A DNA stretch of 64,000 bases from UBA1783 sp033808805 (GTDB lineage: Bacteria > Bacillota_I > Bacilli_A > Erysipelotrichales > Erysipelotrichaceae), in NCBI GenBank assembly GCA_033808805.1, contig JAPXMY010000001.1, positions 186,001-250,000 on the forward strand. The letters run 5' to 3'. The notes under the pieces were generated by a model. That model was given only the letters and a program-made list of their open reading frames with translations, searched no databases and was not told the origin of the DNA. Shown in pieces: positions 17,408 to 26,350 of this stretch (position 1 is the first letter of the stretch; the number at the start of each line of letters is the position of its first letter). The position numbers and the translations under genes were made by a program.

Positions 17408-18568
17408 ATGTATAATTTTGACAAAATCATTAATCGTAAAAACACCAACTGTTACAAATGGGATTCATTAACCGCTAAGTATCAGGGAGTAGAAGACATT
17501 ATTCCAATGGGTATAGCCGACATGGACTTTAAAGTTTGTGATGAAATTGAACAGGCTTTAAGAGAAAGAATTGATCATACAGTCTATGGTTATTCTTATG
17601 ATGTTAATAGTGAACTTGCTCCTATTATTTTTGAAAGATATAAAAACCGAGGCTATAATATTGAACTGGACGATATTATAGTGGCTACTGGAGTTGTCTA
17701 TATTATTACTCACATTATTAGAACCTTTACAAATAAAAACGATAAAATTGTTCTACCAACACCTTACTACACTCCTTTTGGAAGAGTTATTGAAAGTAAT
17801 GATCGAGTTATTTTGCCTTGCCAGATGAAATTGGTGGATGGGGTTTATAAAATGGATTTAGCTGGTATTGAGGATCAAATTGATGAATATACTACAATGT
17901 TTATCTTCTGTAATCCTCATAATCCAACCGGAAGAATTTTTGATAAAGAAGAAATGTCAGAGCTGGCTGATTTCTGTCAAAGACATAACCTGCTGGTTAT
18001 TTCTGATGAAATCCATGGTGACTTTACCTTAACCAAACCTTTTTATCCATTTATTAATATTAATGAATTCGCGAAAAATAATACTTTTACTGTTTCCAGC
18101 TGTACCAAGACATTTAATCTGGCTGGTTTGAAGGTTGCCTTCTGCATTATCTCAAATCCTGAATTAAAAGAAAAATATCAAGCCGCAGCTGTACATACAG
18201 GTTTAGGCAGCGTCAATGTCTTTGGCATTGAAGCTATAAAAGCTGCTTATCAAAAAGGTGGCAGATGGGAAGAGGAAATGTTGGAATATTTAAGAGGCAA
18301 CAGACAATATGTTCTAGATTTCTTTGAAAAAAATCTTCCTGCTATCAAAGTAAATCCATCAGAGGGAACTTATCTTTTGTGGATTGATTTTACTGAAAGT
18401 GGCAAAAATATTGATGATATCCAGGATATTCTGATCAATGAGTGTAGAGTTGAATTAAACGATGGTCGTATGTATGGTGGATATGTTGGTTTTGGCCGTA
18501 TGAATATTGCCCTTCCTCGATGTTGTCTTGTAGAGGCCTGCGATAGAATCTATTCAGTTTTCAAATAA
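17408..18568 (+). CDS. MalY/PatB-family PLP-dependent C-S lyase or aminotransferase
   Basis: Fold-type I PLP enzyme of 386 aa. Typical MalY/PatB blocks are IPMGIADMDFKV near the N-terminus, FCNPHNPTGRI, VISDEIHGDF (the PLP-ring Asp) and SSCTKTFNLAGLK with the Schiff-base lysine. Relatives cleave cystathionine or cysteine and can act as regulators of sugar genes; which applies cannot be read here. Start at 17408 has GGGG seven bases upstream. A terminator follows directly. Confidence 0.9.
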   Translation: MYNFDKIINRKNTNCYKWDSLTAKYQGVEDIIPMGIADMDFKVCDEIEQALRERIDHTVYGYSYDVNSELAPIIFERYKNRGYNIELDDIIVATGVVYIITHIIRTFTNKNDKIVLPTPYYTPFGRVIESNDRVILPCQMKLVDGVYKMDLAGIEDQIDEYTTMFIFCNPHNPTGRIFDKEEMSELADFCQRHNLLVISDEIHGDFTLTKPFYPFININEFAKNNTFTVSSCTKTFNLAGLKVAFCIISNPELKEKYQAAAVHTGLGSVNVFGIEAIKAAYQKGGRWEEEMLEYLRGNRQYVLDFFEKNLPAIKVNPSEGTYLLWIDFTESGKNIDDIQDILINECRVELNDGRMYGGYVGFGRMNIALPRCCLVEACDRIYSVFK

Positions 18569-18588
18569 AGTGGGAAACCACTTTTTTT
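18567..18588 (+). terminator. terminator after the MalY-like gene
   Basis: Stem AAAGTGG / CCACTTT with a GAAA loop and a run of T. The stop codon TAA is in the first arm. Confidence 0.85.
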
Positions 18589-18682
18589 GTTTGTTTTCAG
18601 ACAATTTGTCCTGTTCATTTTGTCGCTGTGATAATTGTATCCGACTCAAATATGTTATAATGTAACCAGAGGTATTTTCTTT

Positions 18683-19315
18683 ATGAAAAAAGGTTTATTT
18701 TTGACTATTGAAGGATGTGATGGAAGTGGTAAAACTACCGCTTCTTTAACCGTTATTGAAATGTTAGAAAAGGAAGGATACGATGTTTTATATACCAGAG
18801 AACCTGGCGGAAGTGACATCGCAGAACAAATCAGAAGAGTGGTCCTAGATATTGATAATACTGCGATGGACATCAGAACAGAAGCGCTGCTTTATGCTGC
18901 CAGCAGAAGACAGCATCTGGTGGAAATTATTCTTCCTGCTTTAAAAGAAAATAAAATCGTCGTTTGCGATCGTTTTGTCGATTCTTCACTGGCTTATCAG
19001 GGCTATGCCAGAGGGATTGGGGTTGATGAAGTTTTCAGCATCAATCAATTCGCTATTGATAACCATATGCCTGATTTAACTATCTATTATGCTATCGATG
19101 CCCAGCAGGGACTGAACCGTATCGCCAGCAGGAAAAACTTGGATCGTTTGGATGTTGAAAGCATCTCTTTTCACAAAAAAGTTCAAGAAGGTTATGAGCT
19201 TCTTTGTGCCAAGTATCCTGAAAGAATAAAAGTAATTGATGCAACTTTATCTAAAGAAGATGTTGCTAGAAAGACTTATGAATTAATTATTAAAAAGGTT
19301 AAAGAAAATGTTTAA
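18683..19315 (+). CDS. tmk: thymidylate kinase
   Basis: Phosphorylates dTMP to dTDP. P-loop EGCDGSGKTT is at the N-terminus, the TREPGGS motif follows, and the substrate motif DRFVDSSLAYQGYARG is intact. Length is 210 aa from ATG 18683, with GAGG ten bases upstream; the longer ORF runs back over the likely -10 (TATAAT) region. It begins the conserved Bacillota cluster tmk-holB-ricT, but darA (yaaQ), which usually follows tmk, is instead at 59563-59886. Confidence 0.96.
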   Translation: MKKGLFLTIEGCDGSGKTTASLTVIEMLEKEGYDVLYTREPGGSDIAEQIRRVVLDIDNTAMDIRTEALLYAASRRQHLVEIILPALKENKIVVCDRFVDSSLAYQGYARGIGVDEVFSINQFAIDNHMPDLTIYYAIDAQQGLNRIASRKNLDRLDVESISFHKKVQEGYELLCAKYPERIKVIDATLSKEDVARKTYELIIKKVKENV

Positions 19316-20276
19316 AGAAGTTCTTGAAACAACTCAACCCATTGTTTATCAAACACTGAAAAACGCTTTGGAAAGCGAACATCTTTCTCATTGCTATTTA
19401 TTTGTGGGAGATAAAGGTACTCATAAACTGAATACTTCTTTTTTACTGGCTCAAAGTTTGATTTGTGATCATCGCAGTGCTTTTGCCTGTGAAGAATGTA
19501 TCAGTTGTAAAAGAATAAAAGAAAATAATTATGTTGATTTAATATACATCGATGAAGATGATAGAAATATCAAAAACGAACTGATTGAAAATCTTCAACA
19601 GCGTTTTGAAAAAACCGCTTTAGAAAAAGCTGGTATAAAAGTTTTTATCATCAATAACTGCGAAAAATTAACCAGCAAGGCAGCCAATAGCCTATTAAAG
19701 TTTATTGAGGAACCAACAGGAAATACTACTGGTATCTTCATTACCACTCAGGTAGATGGTGTTCTGCCAACAATTGTTTCTCGCAGTCAGATACTTAATT
19801 TTAAACCCTTAAACAAAGATGACTTCTTTAACTATGCAATTGAAAAAAACATTGATTACTTATCTGCTCATCTGATCAGCAATCTGGTAAGCAGGGAGAT
19901 TGAAATTATCCCTCTTTCTAAAAACAAGAGTTTTATCAAGGCTATTGAAATTTCCTGTGAATTTATGCTTCGTTTCTTTACAAACAGAACTGACAGTTAT
20001 TTCTACCTGCAAAACTCAATTGCCAACAACAAAAGAAATGAAAGAGATATCATCAGATACTTCTTGGATATTTCTTTATTATTTGTTCAGGATTATCTAA
20101 ATGATTTCAAAAGCGAAGATGAAACTTATTCAAGGCTGTTGCAGCTGGCTAAAAACTGTGAATTTGACTATTCGGGAGTTATGAAAGCTTTTGTCGACTC
20201 TAGAACTTCGCTAAACAAAGCTGCAAATGGTCTGCTGTTAATTGATCAACTTATATATAAATTATTGGAGGTTTAA
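19308..20276 (+). CDS. holB: DNA polymerase III delta' subunit
   Basis: Clamp-loader subunit of the replicative polymerase. The Walker A region is degenerate (VGDKGTHKLN), as in delta' proteins that do not hydrolyse ATP. A zinc module is present (CEECISCKRI). The sensor and arginine-finger region reads SLLKFIEEP and TIVSRSQI. It overlaps tmk by eight bases and ends one base before ricT, so the three form an operon. Confidence 0.94.
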   Translation: MFKEVLETTQPIVYQTLKNALESEHLSHCYLFVGDKGTHKLNTSFLLAQSLICDHRSAFACEECISCKRIKENNYVDLIYIDEDDRNIKNELIENLQQRFEKTALEKAGIKVFIINNCEKLTSKAANSLLKFIEEPTGNTTGIFITTQVDGVLPTIVSRSQILNFKPLNKDDFFNYAIEKNIDYLSAHLISNLVSREIEIIPLSKNKSFIKAIEISCEFMLRFFTNRTDSYFYLQNSIANNKRNERDIIRYFLDISLLFVQDYLNDFKSEDETYSRLLQLAKNCEFDYSGVMKAFVDSRTSLNKAANGLLLIDQLIYKLLEV

Positions 20277-20277
20277 T

Positions 20278-21153
20278 ATGAATAATACAACTGAAATAAA
20301 CAACAGTGAGGAAAACATAAAATATAAATATTGCGTGTCAGTAAAATTCAGAGGTTCAAAGAAAGCTTATAATTTCGGTACTGATGATGAAAGTTTTAAA
20401 TATGGTGATTTTGTCGTTGTTGAAACGGTAAGGGGACTGGAACTAGGAGAAGTAATCAGTGACATCAGAGATGCTGAAACTCACCAGATTAATGTGGCTT
20501 TAAAGCCTGTTTTAAGAAAAGCCAGTGCTGAAGATGTTCGCCAAAACGAAGAAAATCTGAGTGAAGAACCGATATTATTAAAAAAATGTCAGGAATGCAT
20601 TGATCAGCTGGCTTTAGAAATGTATCTGATTTCTGCTGAATATACCCTTGACAAAAGTAAGGTAATCTTTTCTTATGTTGCTGATGAAAGGGTTGACTTT
20701 AGAGAATTGTTAAAACTATTGGCAGCTACTTTTAAATGTCGTATTGAACTGCGACAAATCGGTCCTAGAGATAAGGCTAAGATTATTGGCGGTCTTGGAA
20801 GCTGTGGCATGGAAACCTGCTGTTCTAGATTTTTAGACGATTTTGATATAGTATCTATCAATATGGCTAAAAATCAGCTGTTAGCCTTAAATACAGCTAA
20901 ATTGTCTGGACAGTGTGGAAAATTGATGTGCTGTTTAAAATTCGAAGATGAAGCCTATAAAAAACTGCGTGTAGGGCTGCCTAAATTAAATACCTTGGTA
21001 TTTTATAATAATGAAAAATTCCGCATTACAAGTATGAATTTATTAAATAATTCAGCTAGAATTTCAAATAAAGAAAATGCAGTTGATTTAACAATTGATG
21101 AACTCAAAGAAGTTTTAGCCGCAAATAAAAAAGACAAAAAGACTTCTAAATGA
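20278..21153 (+). CDS. ricT: RicT/YaaT, PSP1-domain regulator of RNA processing
   Basis: PSP1 C-terminal domain protein of 291 aa. In Bacillus subtilis RicT joins RicA and RicF as an Fe-S Y-complex that helps RNase Y process mRNA. The Cys-rich blocks are visible: GSCGMETCCSRF and SGQCGKLMCCLKFE. GGAGG six bases upstream fixes the start. The next gene, the MFS-GH2 fusion, begins 30 bases later with no clear terminator between them. Confidence 0.93.
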   Translation: MNNTTEINNSEENIKYKYCVSVKFRGSKKAYNFGTDDESFKYGDFVVVETVRGLELGEVISDIRDAETHQINVALKPVLRKASAEDVRQNEENLSEEPILLKKCQECIDQLALEMYLISAEYTLDKSKVIFSYVADERVDFRELLKLLAATFKCRIELRQIGPRDKAKIIGGLGSCGMETCCSRFLDDFDIVSINMAKNQLLALNTAKLSGQCGKLMCCLKFEDEAYKKLRVGLPKLNTLVFYNNEKFRITSMNLLNNSARISNKENAVDLTIDELKEVLAANKKDKKTSK

Positions 21154-21183
21154 TAATAAATTATATTTATTGGGGAGATGTTT

Positions 21184-24180
21184 ATGAAAAAAGAACGTAG
21201 AATTTGGATAACTTTACTAGTATTTGGATTATTAGGACAGTTAGCTTGGACAATTGAAAATATGTACTTCAACATATTTGTCTACAACACCTTAAGTGGT
21301 AATGTTGATGTAATTGCTGCTATGGTGGCATTAAGCGCAATAACTGCTACTGTTACAACCTTATTAATGGGAGCTGTCAGTGACAAACTGGGAAAAAGAA
21401 AGATCTTTATAACTTTAGGCTATTTCATTTGGGGATTGACTGTTATTGCCTTCTCCTTTATCAATCTGGAGAATATGGCTAAATACTTCCCATATGTAGA
21501 AGCTGCAACAGCTGGAGGTATAATTGCCATTGTCATGGACTGTATAATGACCTTCTTTGGTTCTACAGCCAATGATGCTGCTTTCAATGCCTGGATTACT
21601 GATGAAATTGATAATAGCGATCGAAGTAAGTACGAAGCAGTACTGGCTACCTTGCCGTTAATTTCTATGATTATTGTCTTTGGTGTCTTAGATGGTTTTA
21701 CTCAGCAGGGCAGATGGGATATTTTCTTTCTTATTGTTGGTGGAAGTGTTTCTCTTGGCGGAATCTTTGGAATGTTCTTTCTTAAAGAGACAGCCATACC
21801 TAAATCAAAACAATCTTTATTTTCCAATATAGTTTATGGATTTAAACCGGCAGTAGTCAAAGAAAATAAAAGTTTATACTTATCTCTCACCTGTTTATTA
21901 ATGCTATCAATTGCTACGCAGGTGTTTATGCCTTATTTCATTATTTATATTCAACAGTATTTACAGATTAATAATTATGCTTTAATACTTGCTGCTGTAC
22001 TCATTCTTTCAAGTGTAATTTCTGTACTGTTTGGAACTGTTATTGATAAACTTGGTACATTTAAAGTCTTTATTCCAGCAACAATAACTTTCGTAGTTGG
22101 TTTAGTGATGATGTTCTTTGCTAGGACAATGTTAACCATTATCTTTGCAGGAATTGTGATGATGAGTGGAAACCTGATTCTTACTGCCATTATCAATGGA
22201 AGCATTAGAAATTACACTCCTCTGGATAAAGCAGGACTGTTCCAAGGTATCAGAATGATCTTCATGGTTATGCTACCAATGATTATCGGACCTGTTATCG
22301 GTGCTCTGGTAATCAAAAATACCGGTAATACCTATGTGGATTTAGGAGTAGTTAAAGAAGTTCCTACTCCAGCTATCTGGCTGGCTTCGGCTATTGTAGC
22401 GACTCTGATTCTGGTTCCTTTCTATTTTTTATCAAAAGAGGATAAAAAACAAAAATTAATTCATAATAAATTGCTAACTGAATATGGTGAACAATTTGAT
22501 GTCAATAAAGTTCTGCCTGAATATCCTCGCCCACAGATGGTCAGAGATTCATATATCAATTTAAATGGCATGTGGAAATATACCATCAATCAAAGTGAAG
22601 AAATACCCACAACTTTTGATGGCGATGTTATTGTCCCTTATGCCATTGAATCATTACTTTCAAGAGTTAATAGGACTATCACACCAAATGATGTTCTGTG
22701 GTACAAGAAAATCTTCATTTTACCTGAAGATTTCAACAAAGGATTAGTACACTTGCATTTTGGAGCTGTTGATCAGATCTGCAAGGTCTATATCAACCAA
22801 CAGCTGGTTGGTGAACATGTTGGTGGCTATTTACCTTTCTCATTTGAAATTTCACAATATTTACAGGATGTAAATGAACTTGTGGTCTATGTAAAGGATT
22901 TAACCGATACCAGTTACCATTCAAAGGGTAAACAATCATCAAAACGTGGTGGCATCTGGTACACTCCTACCAGTGGTATCTGGCAAACAGTCTGGTTGGA
23001 ATCTACTGCTGTAAACTATATTGAATCCTTAAAAATAACTATTGATTATGATATACAGACAGTCAATTTAACTGTTAACGGCAATGCTGACAACTATCGT
23101 GTCACTGTTAAAGAAGGAAATAAAATTGTCTTCAATCAGCAGGTTGAAACTACCTCAGCCATTAAATTAGATAATATCCGCAGCTGGTCACCTGAAAATC
23201 CGTTCTTGTACGATTTAATTGTTTCTAATGGTGAAGATACGATAAGTTCTTATTTTGGTATGCGAAAGTTCTCTATTGCTGGAGATAAATATGGAAAAAG
23301 ACGTCTGATGTTAAATAATCAGCCATATTTCCATAAAGGTGTTTTAGACCAGGGGTATTATAGTGATGGACTCTATACTCCTGCCAGCTATAGACAAATG
23401 GAAGACGATATTCAAATGCTGAAGAATATGGGATTCAATACTATCAGAAAACACATCAAGATAGAACCATTATATTTCTACTATCTATGTGACAGAATGG
23501 GGGTACTACTCTGGCAGGATATGGTTAATGGTGGAGGTAAATACTCTGACTTGATTATTGGCTATCTGCCTTATCTGAAGGTTTTAAATATTAAAGATAG
23601 TCATTATGGCTTGTTTGCTAGAAAAAATAAGGAAGGAAGAGAACAATTCATCAAAGAGATGAAAGAAACTGTTAATTTGCTATATAATACTGTTTCCCTG
23701 GCTCTTTGGGTTCCTTTCAATGAAGGATGGGGACAATTTGATGCTCTAGAAGTAACTGATTTATTAAGAAAGTTGGATAACACCAGAGCTATCGACCATG
23801 CCAGTGGCTGGCATGATCAAAAAGGTGGAGATTTATTCAGCAAGCATATTTACTTTGACAAAATTAAATTCGAAGACGATGATCGTGTCTGGGCATTAAC
23901 CGAATATGGTGGATACTCTTGGGCAGTTACAGGTCATACCTATAACAACGCTAACTTTGGCTATCTGGTTTTCAATAACAAGCCTGATCTACAAAGTGCC
24001 TTCATTCAACTTCATAACGAGCAGATTGTTCCTCTTGTTAAAGACGGACTATCAGCGATTATCTATACTCAGCTGTCAGATGTTGAAGATGAAGTAAATG
24101 GTTTAATAACTTACGATCGCAAGGTTGTTAAGTTTGATACTAAAGTAGTAAAAAATATTTTAGATAAATTACAATTGTAA
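21184..24180 (+). CDS. MFS (GPH-type) sugar transporter fused to a GH2 glycoside hydrolase
   Basis: A single 998-aa frame with two complete domains. Residues 1 to about 430 form a twelve-helix major-facilitator carrier of the glycoside-pentoside-hexuronide type, with the loop GAVSDKLGKRKIF. From about residue 445 (EYPRPQMVRDSYINLNGMW) to the end is a glycoside hydrolase family 2 enzyme: the jelly-roll motif GEHVGGYLPFSFE, the barrel motif NTIRKHIKIEP, acid/base E847 in NEGWGQ and nucleophile E907 in TEYGG. The enzyme follows the last helix, so it should face the cytoplasm. Both halves look intact. Start chosen at 21184 (GGGGAG six bases upstream). The substrate is not readable; a beta-galactoside, beta-glucuronide or similar is likely. 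Confidence 0.95.
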   Translation: MKKERRIWITLLVFGLLGQLAWTIENMYFNIFVYNTLSGNVDVIAAMVALSAITATVTTLLMGAVSDKLGKRKIFITLGYFIWGLTVIAFSFINLENMAKYFPYVEAATAGGIIAIVMDCIMTFFGSTANDAAFNAWITDEIDNSDRSKYEAVLATLPLISMIIVFGVLDGFTQQGRWDIFFLIVGGSVSLGGIFGMFFLKETAIPKSKQSLFSNIVYGFKPAVVKENKSLYLSLTCLLMLSIATQVFMPYFIIYIQQYLQINNYALILAAVLILSSVISVLFGTVIDKLGTFKVFIPATITFVVGLVMMFFARTMLTIIFAGIVMMSGNLILTAIINGSIRNYTPLDKAGLFQGIRMIFMVMLPMIIGPVIGALVIKNTGNTYVDLGVVKEVPTPAIWLASAIVATLILVPFYFLSKEDKKQKLIHNKLLTEYGEQFDVNKVLPEYPRPQMVRDSYINLNGMWKYTINQSEEIPTTFDGDVIVPYAIESLLSRVNRTITPNDVLWYKKIFILPEDFNKGLVHLHFGAVDQICKVYINQQLVGEHVGGYLPFSFEISQYLQDVNELVVYVKDLTDTSYHSKGKQSSKRGGIWYTPTSGIWQTVWLESTAVNYIESLKITIDYDIQTVNLTVNGNADNYRVTVKEGNKIVFNQQVETTSAIKLDNIRSWSPENPFLYDLIVSNGEDTISSYFGMRKFSIAGDKYGKRRLMLNNQPYFHKGVLDQGYYSDGLYTPASYRQMEDDIQMLKNMGFNTIRKHIKIEPLYFYYLCDRMGVLLWQDMVNGGGKYSDLIIGYLPYLKVLNIKDSHYGLFARKNKEGREQFIKEMKETVNLLYNTVSLALWVPFNEGWGQFDALEVTDLLRKLDNTRAIDHASGWHDQKGGDLFSKHIYFDKIKFEDDDRVWALTEYGGYSWAVTGHTYNNANFGYLVFNNKPDLQSAFIQLHNEQIVPLVKDGLSAIIYTQLSDVEDEVNGLITYDRKVVKFDTKVVKNILDKLQL

Positions 24181-24233
24181 GAAGATCAGTCAATCTTCTT
24201 ATAAGGCTGAAAGCAGAAAATACGTATTAAATC

Positions 24234-24282
24234 AAAAGGCAGGAAGACTGATTGATATGGCTCAAAATTCCTGCCTTTTTTA
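24234..24282 (+). terminator. terminator after the MFS-GH2 gene
   Basis: Twelve-base stem AAAAGGCAGGAA / TTCCTGCCTTTT with a 22-base loop and a T run. A sequence just after the stop codon (24184-24197) can pair at 13 of 14 positions with the end of the first arm and part of the loop (about 24244-24257), which would compete with the terminator. Confidence 0.85.
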
Positions 24283-24329
24283 TTTATTCATCAGATAGTA
24301 TAATTATCATATGAATGGAGGTATTCATT

Positions 24330-25274
24330 ATGAAAGCAACAAAAATTTCAATAGTTGGAGCAGGATATGTCGGTTCAGCTACAGCATTTGCGCTTTTAAA
24401 TCACGGTATTGCAACCAACATTGTTTTGGTTGATGTTAACCGCAAACGCGCTGAAGGTGAAGCAATGGATTTAGATCATGGTAAAGTGTTTGTTTCGCCA
24501 GTTAATGTCATTGCTGGCAGTTATGAAGACACAACTGACAGTGATATTGTGATTATCACTGCTGGTTTGGCTCAAAAACAAGGTGAAACAAGAATTGATT
24601 TAGTTAACAAAAATATTGAAATATTCAAAGAGATGGTTCCACAAATTATTAAATATAATCCTGATGCAATATTATTAGTAGTTTCAAACCCTGTAGATAT
24701 TTTGTCATACGTAACATATAAATTATCAGGTTTCCCACACCATCGTGTCTTTGGTTCAGGAACAGTTTTAGATACTGCTCGTTTCCAGTCAGATTTATCA
24801 ATTAGATTCCAGGTGGATCCACGTGATATTCAAGCCAATATTATTGGTGAACATGGTGATAGTGAAGTTGCAACCTGGTCGGTTACAACAGTTGCTGGTT
24901 TATCAGTTGACCAATACTGTAATTTGGTTGGGATTGAATTTACTGAAGATGATAAAAAAGCTATTTCTGAAGGAGTTAAAGATGCAGCATATGAAATTAT
25001 CAATCGTAAAGGCTATACCAACTATGCAGTAGCTCTAGCGGTTACGCGTATCGTAGAAGCTATTATGCGTGATGAAAAATCAATACTGACTGTTTCAACA
25101 CTTCAAAAAGGAACTTACGGTTTAGATGAGGTTTATCTTTCATTACCAACACGTGTAGGGCGAAAAGGAGCACTGGATGTAATTGAAGTCCCATATAGTT
25201 CAAATGAAATTGAAGCTTTACAGCATTCTGCACAGCTATTAAAAGATATTATCAAAGGTTCAACATTGGAATAA
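24330..25274 (+). CDS. ldh: L-lactate dehydrogenase
   Basis: Reduces pyruvate to L-lactate with NADH, the terminal fermentative step. Rossmann motif GAGYVGSATAFALL is at the N-terminus. DTARFQ and the catalytic-His motif IGEHGDSEVATWS are intact. Length of 314 aa is normal. GGAGG lies eight bases before ATG 24330. A TATAAT at 24299-24304 after the preceding terminator suggests its own promoter with a weak -35. Confidence 0.96.
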   Translation: MKATKISIVGAGYVGSATAFALLNHGIATNIVLVDVNRKRAEGEAMDLDHGKVFVSPVNVIAGSYEDTTDSDIVIITAGLAQKQGETRIDLVNKNIEIFKEMVPQIIKYNPDAILLVVSNPVDILSYVTYKLSGFPHHRVFGSGTVLDTARFQSDLSIRFQVDPRDIQANIIGEHGDSEVATWSVTTVAGLSVDQYCNLVGIEFTEDDKKAISEGVKDAAYEIINRKGYTNYAVALAVTRIVEAIMRDEKSILTVSTLQKGTYGLDEVYLSLPTRVGRKGALDVIEVPYSSNEIEALQHSAQLLKDIIKGSTLE

Positions 25275-25309
25275 AAAATCCCCCTGTTTAAAAAAAATGG
25301 GGGATTTTT
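25274..25309. terminator. bidirectional terminator between ldh and the NUDIX gene
   Basis: AAAAATCCCCC and GGGGGATTTTT form an 11-base stem with a 14-base loop. T runs flank both sides, so it can serve ldh and the converging NUDIX gene. Confidence 0.85.
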
Positions 25310-25327
25310 ACTTATAAGGAAAAATGA

Positions 25328-25960
25328 CTATTCTTCCTTTTTCCATAATTCGCTAATAAAATATAGCAGGGCGAAATGAGTATAAACTGAGAAATAGTTA
25401 CCATTTTCATCACAAACCCTGTCAAGCAGATCAATTGCCTGTTTTTTTGTCAAAAGGGAATAGCCTTTAAACAATTCTCCTGTTTCACAATTTTGAGATG
25501 TATAATTTTCAACATCATCAACAAAGACACAAACCATTGCATTTGTTTCATCAGTCATTCCAGGAGAACTGAACAATAGAGGGCTTATCAATCTTATTTC
25601 TTTAGCTTCCAGCCCTGTTTCCTCTTTTATTTCCCTTCTGGCCACTTCAAAGATATTCTCCTTTTCACTATCAAACAGCCCGGCAGGAACTGATAGGACG
25701 TATTGCCCAACTGGATAACGATATTCATGATTTAAAAATAGTCTATCTTTTTGACCTCTGACAATTACGACACAACCTACTCCATCAGCATTCATTCTAT
25801 TTATCTGTTCATTATTTTTCAATACTACCAGGTCTTCTTTTTTTCTTCTTGATGCCTGATAGTAATTTCTTCCTTCGGTTTGTCCAATATCATAAAAGCT
25901 CAAATATTTAGACTCGTATAGAGTATCTATGTTTTCTTTATCAATGGCTTTTTCTTTCAT
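25328..25960 (-). CDS. NUDIX hydrolase (ADP-ribose pyrophosphatase-like)
   Basis: 210-aa protein with the Nudix box GLFDSEKENIFEVARREIKEETGLEA spread over about residues 94-119; the G-to-E spacing has one extra residue but the REIKEETG core is intact. VPAGLF before the box and SSPGMTDE after it match ADP-ribose/NDP-sugar pyrophosphatases. AGAGGT supports the start. It is transcribed away from the ABC operon and its exact substrate is uncertain. Confidence 0.88.
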   Translation of the reverse strand: MKEKAIDKENIDTLYESKYLSFYDIGQTEGRNYYQASRRKKEDLVVLKNNEQINRMNADGVGCVVIVRGQKDRLFLNHEYRYPVGQYVLSVPAGLFDSEKENIFEVARREIKEETGLEAKEIRLISPLLFSSPGMTDETNAMVCVFVDDVENYTSQNCETGELFKGYSLLTKKQAIDLLDRVCDENGNYFSVYTHFALLYFISELWKKEE

Positions 25961-26039
25961 TTCTAAACACCTCTTTTCATTCTTGTGATACAGATTTAAA
26001 TATTAACTAACAGCTTTTTAATTCTTTCAAAATATACAA

Positions 26040-26074
26040 ACGACCTTTAAAAGTGTTTTTCTTTCAAAGGTCGT
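26040..26074. terminator. hairpin terminator downstream of the ABC transporter operon
   Basis: ACGACCTTT / AAAGGTCGT stem with a 17-base loop. The plus side has ATTTTTTT; the minus side, which would serve the ABC operon, has a weaker T-rich tail. Confidence 0.6.
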
Positions 26075-26083
26075 ATTTTTTTA

Positions 26084-26350
26084 TTATCTAACAACTACAA
26101 GACTTAGCAGATAGGTACCTGTCATCGCAATTGCATATATCAGGATAACAAGTTTTTCACGATCTTTCTCCGCTGCACTCAGTGTCTTTCTATTAAAGAA
26201 CAGATAAGCAAACTGAATTAAAACTTCCACAAAACATAGCAGTTCAATATAGAAAATTCTAGCATCAAAGTTTTCCCACTCTCTATACAGCAGTATTGTG
26301 AAGATAACCAGAGCCAAGGCTGAGATAATATTTTTCTTGTCGGATGTCAC
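26084..26350 (-). CDS. small membrane protein at the end of the ABC transporter operon
   Basis: 88 aa with three predicted membrane segments. It starts with GTG whose G is shared with the TAG stop of the permease gene (TAGTG), so it is translationally coupled to it. I do not recognise a family. Position suggests an accessory subunit of the transporter, but nothing in the sequence proves this. Confidence 0.7.
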   Translation of the reverse strand: MTSDKKNIISALALVIFTILLYREWENFDARIFYIELLCFVEVLIQFAYLFFNRKTLSAAEKDREKLVILIYAIAMTGTYLLSLVVVR

